Below are positions 1-5,298 of a stretch of DNA of 7,452 bases, piece after piece (the stretch's first letter is position 1; every line of letters begins with the position of its first letter). The stretch spans positions 1-7,452 of the forward strand of contig JAUWGD010000082.1 in assembly GCA_030606585.1 (NCBI GenBank), read 5' to 3'. The translations under genes and the position numbers were made by a program. This DNA is from Dehalococcoidales bacterium. Its GTDB lineage: Bacteria > Chloroflexota > Dehalococcoidia > Dehalococcoidales > RBG-16-60-22. The notes under the pieces were generated by a model. The model had not been told where the DNA came from. It did not search any database and was given only the letters and a program-made list of their open reading frames with translations.

Positions 1-132
1 GCCCTGAGCCAGATGATGAGCCTGGTAATGATGGGCGATTTTACCAGCTACTACCTGGCTATTCTCTACGGCGTCGACCCTTCCCCGGTAGAAGTCATCA
101 GCTATCTCAAGGACCAGCTGGCGAAAGGGTAG
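1..132 (+). CDS. Bifunctional phosphoglucose/phosphomannose isomerase-like protein, C-terminal end (partial)
   Basis: Frame 1 is open from the window edge to a TAG at 130-132, giving 43 residues; the start lies upstream of the window. The tail contains GDFTSYYLAILYGVDPSPVE followed by an 'isYLKdqL' ending. This resembles the C-terminal helix region of the SIS-fold bifunctional phosphoglucose/phosphomannose isomerases of archaea and some bacteria, which interconvert glucose-6-P or mannose-6-P with fructose-6-P in the cytoplasm. The catalytic residues would lie outside the window, so activity cannot be judged. The gene converges on the ribosomal operon and shares its terminator region. The identification rests on a short C-terminal signature only; another SIS-domain sugar isomerase is the main alternative. 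Confidence 0.62.
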   Translation, partial: ALSQMMSLVMMGDFTSYYLAILYGVDPSPVEVISYLKDQLAKG

Positions 133-145
133 GGGGAGAAAAATA

Positions 146-176
146 ACTGGAAGCATGGAAAAACCACGCTTCCAGT
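146..176 (-). terminator. Intrinsic terminator of the rpsI-distal ribosomal operon (possibly bidirectional)
   Basis: Positions 146-158 pair with 164-176 around a 5-nt loop (159-163), giving a 13-bp stem. Read on the minus strand, every position pairs, with one G-U wobble at 155/167, and the stem is followed at once by TATTTTTCT (145-137). On the plus strand the same position is an A-C mismatch, and the nearest T-rich run (about 183-197) begins several bases past the stem. The hairpin therefore suits minus-strand transcription best, 27 nt after the rpsI stop, and may act less efficiently for the convergent isomerase gene. Confidence 0.85.
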
Positions 177-203
177 CCGTAATCCTTCTTTTTCTTTAGT
201 CTT

Positions 204-599
204 CTATCGCTTCGTGTACTGAGGCGCCTTGCGGGCTCGCCGTAAGCCGGGTTTGTTCCGCTCTTTAGCCCGGGCGTCACGCGTAAGGAGGCCGTTCTGG
301 CGCAGCATCGGCTTGAACCTCTCGTCGGCCCTTACCAGGGCGCGGGAGATACCGTGAGCGATAGCGCCGCTCTGGCCGGTAACGCCGCCGCCTTCCACCT
401 TAACGACCGCGCTGTATTTATCGGTGGTTTCGGTGGTAATAAACGGCTGGACTATCGCCTTCTGGTGCTCCAGAGACGGAAACCGTTCTTCGTACGGCGT
501 GCCATTTACGATTATGGCGCCGTTCCCCGTCGTCAGTTTTACCCGCGCTACCGCCGTCTTCCTGCGGCCTGTCCCGTAAAAATAGCTTTGTTTATCCAT
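204..599 (-). CDS. rpsI: 30S ribosomal protein S9 (uS9)
   Basis: The product is 131 residues, the usual bacterial S9 length. It sits in the head of the small subunit, and its C-terminal tail reaches the P-site tRNA anticodon loop. Visible family signatures are GTGRRKTAVARV at residues 9-20, GGGVTGQSGAIAHGISRAL in the middle, and GLLTRDARAKERNKPGLRRA near the end. The conserved basic tail ends in Thr-Lys-Arg, with the terminal Arg that contacts tRNA in studied ribosomes; Ser-Lys-Arg is more common. The start is ATG, with purine-rich AAGGGGACAGGG upstream. It follows rplM by 15 nt, the standard L13-S9 pair, and is the last gene before the terminator at 146-176. Confidence 0.98.
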   Translation of the reverse strand: MDKQSYFYGTGRRKTAVARVKLTTGNGAIIVNGTPYEERFPSLEHQKAIVQPFITTETTDKYSAVVKVEGGGVTGQSGAIAHGISRALVRADERFKPMLRQNGLLTRDARAKERNKPGLRRARKAPQYTKR

Positions 600-614
600 A
601 TAGGCCCTGTCCCC

Positions 615-1052
615 TTATTTGTTTTCCTTCTTCATATCGTTTTCAATCTGTGACATGTGCGGATGCTCCGCGCCGGCATAGACCCGCAGCCTTTTTCTCA
701 TTCGGTTGCCCAGTCGCGTGTGAGGCAGCATCCCGTTGACGGCATGCTCGAGAGCCCGTGTCGGGTGCTCCTGCATCATTTTCTCCAGAGTAATGCTCTT
801 GAACCCGCCCGGGTATCCCGAGTGGCGGTAATACATCTTTTGCTGGGCTTTCTTGCCGGTGACGCGTACCTTATCGGCATTGATAACCACGACGAAGTCC
901 CCTGTGTCCTGGCTGGGAGTGTATATAGGCCGGTGTTTACCCATCAGCAGACGGGCTATGTTTATAGATAGCCTGCCCAGGGTCTTATCGGCGGCATCAA
1001 ACACGTGCCATTCTCTTTTAATGTCAGCCGGTTTGGCGGTATAGGTTTTCAT
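615..1052 (-). CDS. rplM: 50S ribosomal protein L13 (uL13)
   Basis: The product is 145 residues, normal for bacterial L13, an early assembly protein of the large subunit that binds 23S rRNA. Recognisable segments are REWHVFDAADKTLGRLS near residues 14-30, then TGDFVVVINADKVRVTGKK, the YYRHSGYPGG stretch, and the LGNRMRKRLRVYAGAEHPH stretch close to the C-terminus. After that comes a charged tail ending KKENK. Its ATG overlaps the truA stop as ATGA (1049-1052), so translation is probably coupled. A GGGAG Shine-Dalgarno-like stretch lies within the truA end. It is followed 15 nt later by rpsI, as in most bacteria. Confidence 0.98.
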   Translation of the reverse strand: MKTYTAKPADIKREWHVFDAADKTLGRLSINIARLLMGKHRPIYTPSQDTGDFVVVINADKVRVTGKKAQQKMYYRHSGYPGGFKSITLEKMMQEHPTRALEHAVNGMLPHTRLGNRMRKRLRVYAGAEHPHMSQIENDMKKENK

Positions 1053-1837
1053 CGTGCATCTCCCTCAAAGGGACCTGGATAGTTCACCCGCATCAGGCAC
1101 AGTCCGTCGGCCGGTGCGGTCGGTCCGGCCAGACCGGGGGTCTTTGCCTCGACCATGCTGTAGAATTCATCGGCCGTTATTTTACCCTGGCCCACCTTAA
1201 TCAGCGAGCCGACCGTATTGCGTACCTGGTGGGGCAGGAATGAATTGGCTGCCATATCAAGAACAATCATGTCCCCGTCTCGTGTTATTTCCGCTTTAAA
1301 TACTTCCCGAACCGTTCTCTTGTTTCGGGCGGTCTCGGCGCTGGAAACGAAAGAAGTAAAATCGTGCTTGCCGATGAGTGCCCGGCAGGCACGGTTCATC
1401 GCCTCGATATCCAGTTCGCCTTCAACCCGGCAGGAAAAGCCCTGCCGTATCGGCGAGCGTGTCGGGCTGTTTAATATTTGATATTTATACTCCCGGCTGA
1501 CAGCTCCGCGCCTGACATCGAAAGAGCCGTTCAGTCGGTGAGCTTCTTTCACCGCTATATCCCGGGGCAAATAGTGGTTCAAGCCATCGATAAAGGAATT
1601 CAAAGGCAAAGCCGAGTCCGTCCTGAAGCTGACTACCTGCTCTCTGGCATGTACGCCGGCATCGGTACGGCTGGCCGCCTTAATCCTTATCATTTGTCCA
1701 GTAAGCTTCTTCAAAGCTTTCTCTATCTCCCCCTGAATTGTCGGTGCGTTGGCCTGCCACTGGGAGCCGTGATAATTAGTGCCGTCATATTCCACAATCA
1801 GTACTGTCATGCCCGTTGCCGGGTCTGCGACCATCAT
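1049..1837 (-). CDS. truA: tRNA pseudouridine(38-40) synthase TruA
   Basis: TruA converts uridines 38, 39 and 40 of the tRNA anticodon arm to pseudouridine in the cytoplasm. The sequence shows the family opening VEYDGTNYHG, the catalytic motif SRTDAGVHA (Asp59 counted from 1837), the REYKYQI segment, and LPHQVRN near residue 200, followed by the usual C-terminal half. At 262 residues the length is normal. The start is uncertain. ATG codons lie at 1837, 1834 and 1810. Family homology begins at the third (MTVLIVEYDG), but the only SD-like run (GGGGG) sits 5 nt before the ATG at 1834. It lies 30 nt after rplQ and overlaps rplM by 4 nt. truA between rplQ and rplM is a known arrangement, which ties tRNA modification to ribosome supply. 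Confidence 0.96.
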   Translation of the reverse strand: MMVADPATGMTVLIVEYDGTNYHGSQWQANAPTIQGEIEKALKKLTGQMIRIKAASRTDAGVHAREQVVSFRTDSALPLNSFIDGLNHYLPRDIAVKEAHRLNGSFDVRRGAVSREYKYQILNSPTRSPIRQGFSCRVEGELDIEAMNRACRALIGKHDFTSFVSSAETARNKRTVREVFKAEITRDGDMIVLDMAANSFLPHQVRNTVGSLIKVGQGKITADEFYSMVEAKTPGLAGPTAPADGLCLMRVNYPGPFEGDAR

Positions 1838-1867
1838 TACCCCCGGGTCGATACCATCCGGGCACCG

Positions 1868-2221
1868 CTATTCGACCAGCTCCAGCTGGACCATAAGAGC
1901 ACCGTCTCCCAGCCTGGGCTCCAGCTTAACGAGGCGGGTATAGCCCCCGGGTCGTTCTTTATACCTCGGTCCCAGGTCGGAGAATATCTTCTCGGTAATT
2001 TTTTTATCCGTAATAAACGACAGTGCCTGGCGATAGGAGGGAAGTCCGCTCTTCTTGCCCAGCGTAATCATCTTCTCGGCTATGCTGCGTACTTCCTTCG
2101 CCTTGGCTTCGGTCGTAACGATTTTTTCATATCTCAGCAGGTCCGTGACCAGATTACGGTACAGCGCCCGTCGGTGAGCGGTAACCCTGCCTAATTTTCT
2201 GCCGGCTATCTTATGCCTCAT
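1868..2221 (-). CDS. rplQ: 50S ribosomal protein L17 (bL17)
   Basis: The product is 117 residues, the typical short bacterial L17 of the large subunit near the exit-tunnel side. Diagnostic segments are the N-terminal MRHKIAGRKLGRVTAHRRAL with RNLVTDLL after it, the TTEAKAKEVRSIAEKMITLGK stretch, and the C-terminal GPRYKERPGGYTRLVKLEPRLGDGA. The ATG overlaps the rpoA TGA stop as ATGA (2218-2221), and only a distant GGAG is present upstream. Translation is therefore probably coupled to rpoA. This is the classical rpoA-rplQ ending of the alpha operon; here the operon continues into truA. Confidence 0.98.
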   Translation of the reverse strand: MRHKIAGRKLGRVTAHRRALYRNLVTDLLRYEKIVTTEAKAKEVRSIAEKMITLGKKSGLPSYRQALSFITDKKITEKIFSDLGPRYKERPGGYTRLVKLEPRLGDGALMVQLELVE

Positions 2222-3456
2222 GATTGTGGCTCTCCGTCCTCAGATTCTTCTTCATCGGGTTTTTCATCTTCGGCAGCTTTGGCCGCCTTTTTCCTGCTTT
2301 TAGCCTTGGGTTTAGCTTCTTCCACAGTTTCTTCTTCTACGGCAGTTTCTTCCACGGCAGCTTCTTCTACAGCAGCTTCTTCTACGGCAGCTTCTTCTAC
2401 GGCAGTTTCTTCTACGACTGCTTCTTCTACGGCAGCTTCTTCTACGGCAGTTTCTTCTACGACTGCTCCTTCCACGGCTGCCGCCTCTACCGTCGGCTCT
2501 TCTGCCTCTTCCGTATCAGATTCGACTTTAGGATTTAATGATAGACCTATCGAAGCGAGGCGGTCCTCTATCTCCTGATAGGACTTCTGTCCGAAATTCC
2601 GCAGCTTGAGCAGTTCCTTGGTTCCCTTGCCGATAAGCTCGCCTACCGTGGTTATATTGCTGCGTCTCAGGCAGTTCATGGTGCGTACCGAGAGGTCCAG
2701 CTGTTCCACGGGCATATTATATTTCTCGTCGGGGATTGACATGCGGATAAGCCGCTCTTCGTCCTTCATCTGGGAAATTTTGACGTATTCAACGAAGGGC
2801 GTAAGTTCTTCTATTAAAAGGCTGGCGGCATTGCTGACGGCATCTATCGGCGACGTGGTCCCGTCAGTCCAGATATCCAGGCACAAGCGCTCGCGGCTGG
2901 TCTCGCGGCCGAGATGGGTCGGCTCAACGGTGTAGTTGACCTTGCGTATCGGGGTGAAAATGGCGTCAACAGGAATCGTCCCTACCGGTGTGTTGTCGGT
3001 AGACTCGGCGGTCCTGAAGCCTGTTCCCAGTTCCACGTCGAACTCCACGTAAAATTTGTTACTGGCGTCGCTGATAGTAACCAGGCAGAGTTCCGGGTTG
3101 GTGATTTCGAAGTCGGCCGATGGCTTGATATCGGACGCGTAAACACGGCCCTCCCCTTCGTATTCCAGTATCAGCGTGCCACTATGGTCAGACAGGGGCT
3201 TTAGCCTCAACTCTTTCACATTGAGTAGAAACTCCATGACATCTTCCTTGGCATTGGGGATAACCGTAAACTCGTGCTGGACTCCCTCGATTCTCACCTG
3301 ATTTACGGCTGCTCCGGGAAGATAGGCAAGCAGTACGCGGCGCAAGGAGTTGCCTAGAGTGATACCGAACCCCTTCTCCAGCGGTTCGGCGACGAACCTT
3401 CCGTAATTTTCCTCTTGTTCGGTACATTCAATTTTTGGGACTAATAGTCCAGCCAA
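2218..3456 (-). CDS. rpoA: DNA-directed RNA polymerase subunit alpha with a long repetitive C-terminal extension
   Basis: Alpha dimerises to nucleate RNA polymerase, and its C-terminal domain (CTD) binds UP-element DNA and activators. Residues 1 to about 232 form the N-terminal domain, with LGNSLRRVLLAYLPGAA at 34-50 and LDIWTDGTTSP at 193-203. Residues about 243-308 form the CTD, keeping the DNA-contact set Arg258, Asn261, Gly289, Lys291 and Ser292 (E. coli Arg265, Asn268, Gly296, Lys298, Ser299). The usual protein then ends, at roughly 310-340 residues. This one runs to 412: an acidic lead-in (311-320), twelve xxVEE pentads (321-380), a Lys/Arg/Ala-rich patch (382-395) and an acidic end. 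The start is TTG, 7 nt after AAGGAGG. The reading frame continues without a break into the rplQ overlap, so the extension appears genuine. Confidence 0.98.
   Translation of the reverse strand: MAGLLVPKIECTEQEENYGRFVAEPLEKGFGITLGNSLRRVLLAYLPGAAVNQVRIEGVQHEFTVIPNAKEDVMEFLLNVKELRLKPLSDHSGTLILEYEGEGRVYASDIKPSADFEITNPELCLVTISDASNKFYVEFDVELGTGFRTAESTDNTPVGTIPVDAIFTPIRKVNYTVEPTHLGRETSRERLCLDIWTDGTTSPIDAVSNAASLLIEELTPFVEYVKISQMKDEERLIRMSIPDEKYNMPVEQLDLSVRTMNCLRRSNITTVGELIGKGTKELLKLRNFGQKSYQEIEDRLASIGLSLNPKVESDTEEAEEPTVEAAAVEGAVVEETAVEEAAVEEAVVEETAVEEAAVEEAAVEEAAVEETAVEEETVEEAKPKAKSRKKAAKAAEDEKPDEEESEDGEPQS
2317..2496 (-). repeat. In-frame 15-bp tandem repeat array (12 units) in rpoA
   Basis: Twelve contiguous 15-bp units encode pentapeptides in the order PTVEA, AAVEG, AVVEE, TAVEE, AAVEE, AVVEE, TAVEE, AAVEE, AAVEE, AAVEE, TAVEE, ETVEE. 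The central units on the plus strand are copies of TTCTTCTACGGCAGC with one to three changes. The outer units are more diverged, as expected for an array expanding from its middle. Units at 2377-2421 and 2422-2466 form an exact 45-bp tandem duplication of a three-unit block. The unit length is a multiple of three, so copy-number change keeps the frame. Confidence 0.95.
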
Positions 3457-3463
3457 TGAATTG

Positions 3464-3470
3464 CCTCCTT
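3464..3470 (-). promoter_or_regulatory. Shine-Dalgarno site fixing the TTG start of rpoA
   Basis: The minus strand reads AAGGAGG here, with 7 nt to a TTG at 3454-3456. No ATG or GTG in frame lies at a suitable distance, and the protein from TTG begins AGLLVPKIEC, matching the family N-terminus. TTG is therefore the probable start. A rare start on an essential polymerase subunit may trim its output relative to the adjoining ribosomal genes. Confidence 0.85.
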
Positions 3471-3480
3471 ATAAGTTACA

Positions 3481-4110
3481 CTACCGCGAGTAGTACTCGA
3501 TAACTGCCTTGCCGTCGAACCTGGCATCGATTTCTTCGGGCGTGGGTAAGGTTAATACCTGCCCGACCATGTTCTGTCTGTCCAGACTCAGCCAGTTCAG
3601 GACTTGCTTTGATTCGATTTCCGCCACCAGCAGTTTATAATATTCGCTTTTCTGGCTGCCCTCTCGCCAGCCGATGGTATCGCCTTCTTTAACCAGGGCG
3701 GAAGGAATATCGGTCTTGCGCCCGTTCAACACGATATGCCCGTGCCGTACCAGCTGGCGGGCCTGGGCACGGGAATCGGCAAAGCCCAGCCGGTATACCA
3801 CGTTATCCAGACGTCTTTCCAGCAGCACCAGCAGGTTTTCACCCGTAATACCCGCCTGTTTCTCAGCCAGGCTGAAAGTCCTCCGGAACTGCTTCTCCAG
3901 GGTTCCATAGGTATAGCGGGCTTTTTGCTTCTCGCGAAGCTGCAGGGCACGGTCGGAAAATCTCCGCCGCCGCCGAGTTGTCCCCTGCCCCGGTGGTTTC
4001 GGTCGTTTGTCAACGGCGCACTTGGGTGTAAAGCAGCGAGCGCCTTTCAGCAAAAGCTTCTCACCACTGCGCCGACATAAACGGCAAACTGCTCCTGTAT
4101 ATCTTGCCAT
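3481..4110 (-). CDS. rpsD: 30S ribosomal protein S4 (uS4), zinc-binding form
   Basis: S4 is a primary 16S rRNA binder that starts assembly of the small-subunit body and lines the mRNA entry channel. The 209-residue protein carries four N-terminal cysteines, Cys9, Cys12, Cys26 and Cys31, in the spacing known to bind a metal in Thermus S4. It is therefore the 'C+' type. The S4 RNA-binding domain follows, with LERRLDNVVYRLGFADSRAQARQLVRHGHI at about 96-125. The C-terminus ends VIEYYSR. The start is ATG, with AAGGGG 6 nt upstream, 12 nt after rpsK. In E. coli S4 represses its own operon; no separate leader is visible here. Confidence 0.98.
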   Translation of the reverse strand: MARYTGAVCRLCRRSGEKLLLKGARCFTPKCAVDKRPKPPGQGTTRRRRRFSDRALQLREKQKARYTYGTLEKQFRRTFSLAEKQAGITGENLLVLLERRLDNVVYRLGFADSRAQARQLVRHGHIVLNGRKTDIPSALVKEGDTIGWREGSQKSEYYKLLVAEIESKQVLNWLSLDRQNMVGQVLTLPTPEEIDARFDGKAVIEYYSR

Positions 4111-4122
4111 GTTTTTCCCCTT

Positions 4123-4515
4123 TTAGATCCTTCTCCTCTTGGGAGGGCGACAGCCGGCATGCGGAATAGGCGTCACGTCCCTGATTCCGGTAACATACAG
4201 GCCGGAACCCTGCAGAGAGCGTATAGCCGCTTCACGGCCGCTGCCCGGACCCTTGATATATACTTCTACCTGACGCAGGCCGTGTACCATAGCTTTCCGC
4301 GCGGCATCACGGGCTGCCATTTGAGCCGCATAAGGCGTGCCTTTACGGGATCCCTTGAAACCGGCCGTGCCGGAGCTTCCCCAGGCCAGGGCATTCCCCT
4401 GCGGGTCGGTAAGGGTTACGACGGTATTATTAAAGCTGGACTTGATATAAGCCCTGCCGGTAGGGATCGCTTTCCGTTCCCGCCTCCTCGTTTTTGTTTT
4501 TCTCTTCTGTGGCAC
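4123..4515 (-). CDS. rpsK: 30S ribosomal protein S11 (uS11)
   Basis: S11 lies on the platform of the small subunit next to the mRNA exit and 16S h23/h24. The product is 130 residues, normal length. Signatures are SSFNNTVVTLTDPQGN at 26-41, the SSGTAGFKGSRKGTPYAAQ stretch, GPGSGREAAIRSL, and the C-terminal TPIPHAGCRPPKRRRI. The start is GTG (4513-4515), supported by a full AAGGAGG 5 nt upstream. One family-level oddity stands out: the conserved His-Asn-Gly near the C-terminus reads His-Ala-Gly (Ala120). The equivalent E. coli Asn119 is the residue reported to isomerise to isoaspartate. The gene is in the normal rpsM-rpsK-rpsD context. Confidence 0.98.
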   Translation of the reverse strand: MPQKRKTKTRRRERKAIPTGRAYIKSSFNNTVVTLTDPQGNALAWGSSGTAGFKGSRKGTPYAAQMAARDAARKAMVHGLRQVEVYIKGPGSGREAAIRSLQGSGLYVTGIRDVTPIPHAGCRPPKRRRI

Positions 4516-4520
4516 CCTGT

Positions 4521-4527
4521 CCTCCTT
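4521..4527 (-). promoter_or_regulatory. Shine-Dalgarno site fixing the GTG start of rpsK
   Basis: The minus strand reads AAGGAGG, followed by 5 nt (ACAGG) and then GTG. The protein from this codon starts PQKRKTKTRRRE, the expected S11 N-terminus, and no ATG offers a better fit. Confidence 0.9.
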
Positions 4528-4540
4528 GTCAGCTCACTTA

Positions 4541-4930
4541 TTATTTCTTGGACATGCCGCGCCTCTGGCCGCGGCCGGCTACTGTCTTGCGTACACCGCG
4601 CTTGGTGCGGGCGTTGGTTCGTGTTCTCTGGCCTCTTACCGGCAGTCCGTGGCGGTGTCTGATGCCGCGGTAGCTGCCTATTTCAATCAGGCGCTTGATA
4701 TTGAAGTTAATTTCTTTCCTGAGTTCACCCTCAACATGGTACTGCTTATCTATAATTTCACGGAGCTTGTTGACCTCTTCCTCGGTTAGGTCTTTCACCT
4801 TAACATCGGGCGTGATATCCGCCTGATTTAATATTTTTAAACTCTGCGAGCGGCCAATGCCGTAAATGTACTGCAGCGAGACCCATGCCTGCTTGTTAAC
4901 CGGTATATCCACCCCAGAAATACGTGGCAT
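4541..4930 (-). CDS. rpsM: 30S ribosomal protein S13 (uS13)
   Basis: S13 sits in the head of the small subunit. It forms bridges to the large subunit, and its basic tail contacts P-site tRNA. The 129-residue product has the opening MPRISGVDIP, the helix-two-turns-helix segment YIYGIGRSQSLKIL at 22-35, the GSYRGIRHRHGLPVRGQRT core at about 87-105, RTNARTKRGVRKTVAG, and a basic C-terminus ending SKK. The ATG is preceded by AAGGAGG (4937-4943) at 6-nt spacing. It is the first gene of the classical alpha-operon block but lies just 19 nt after rpmJ. The long pseudoknot leader through which S4 controls the E. coli operon has no room here. Confidence 0.98.
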   Translation of the reverse strand: MPRISGVDIPVNKQAWVSLQYIYGIGRSQSLKILNQADITPDVKVKDLTEEEVNKLREIIDKQYHVEGELRKEINFNIKRLIEIGSYRGIRHRHGLPVRGQRTRTNARTKRGVRKTVAGRGQRRGMSKK

Positions 4931-4949
4931 TTACTTCCTCCTTACTCCC

Positions 4950-5063
4950 TTACCCTTGCCTCTGCTTGTGTTTCGGGTTGGTGCAAATAATCCTGACTAC
5001 CCCTCGCCGCCTCACCACCTTGCATTTTTCACATCTAACTTTTACTGATGCTTTAACTTTCAT
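4950..5063 (-). CDS. rpmJ: 50S ribosomal protein L36 (bL36), zinc-ribbon form
   Basis: The frame from ATG at 5061-5063 to TAA at 4950-4952 encodes 37 residues, starting MKVKASVKVRCEKCKVVRRR. This is full-length bacterial L36, the smallest large-subunit protein. The zinc ligands Cys11, Cys14, Cys27 and His32 are all present, so it is the metal-binding rather than the metal-free paralogue. It lies between infA and rpsM, as in most bacteria. The start has a modest AAAGG upstream that touches the infA stop. Because it is so short, automatic gene finders easily miss it. Confidence 0.97.
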   Translation of the reverse strand: MKVKASVKVRCEKCKVVRRRGVVRIICTNPKHKQRQG

Positions 5064-5079
5064 AATTCAAACCTTTATC

Positions 5080-5298
5080 CTACTTGAGCCGGTAGGTAAT
5101 TCTACCACGTTTCAGGTCGTATGGGGAGAGCTCTATTAAAACCTTGTCGCCGGGTAAGACTCTGATGTAGTGCATCCTTATCTTGCCCGAAATATGAGCC
5201 AGCACCTCATGCCCGTTGGGGAGTTCGACGCGAAACATGGCATTGGGTAGAGCTTCGACTACCGTCCCCTCAACCTCTATGGCCTCTTTTTTAGCCAT
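5080..5298 (-). CDS. infA: Translation initiation factor IF-1
   Basis: IF1 binds the ribosomal A site during initiation and helps IF2 and IF3 act. The product has the canonical 72 residues as a single S1-like OB fold. Diagnostic parts are IEVEGTVVEALPNAMFRVEL at residues 7-26, NGHEVLAHISGKIRMHYIRV at 28-47, LPGDKV, and the end SPYDLKRGRITYRLK. The ATG lies inside the last codons of map (8-nt overlap, 5291-5298), with GAGGGT upstream inside map, so translation is probably coupled. rpmJ follows 16 nt later. Confidence 0.98.
   Translation of the reverse strand: MAKKEAIEVEGTVVEALPNAMFRVELPNGHEVLAHISGKIRMHYIRVLPGDKVLIELSPYDLKRGRITYRLK

Noticed and set aside
1478..2194. Long plus-strand open frame (238 codons) opposite truA and rplQ
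   Set aside because: Both minus-strand genes are unmistakable and fully cover it. The plus-strand translation shows no recognisable domain and spans the intergenic gap, as expected of a shadow frame.
2317..2496. Possible CRISPR array or mobile-element repeat
   Set aside because: The 15-bp units are directly adjacent with no spacers and lie in frame within a gene, so this is a coding tandem repeat.
2213..2578. Ser/Thr/Ala-rich plus-strand frame (SSTAA repeats) and a second Phe/Tyr/Gly-rich one, opposite the rpoA repeats
   Set aside because: A 15-bp repeat free of stops in one frame is open in others too. The repetitive composition is a by-product of the coding repeat in rpoA, whose frame is fixed by homology.
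5064..5079. Possible internal promoter upstream of rpmJ
   Set aside because: The gap is 16 nt and A/T-rich only because of the weak SD region; no paired -35/-10 elements can be placed without lying in infA.
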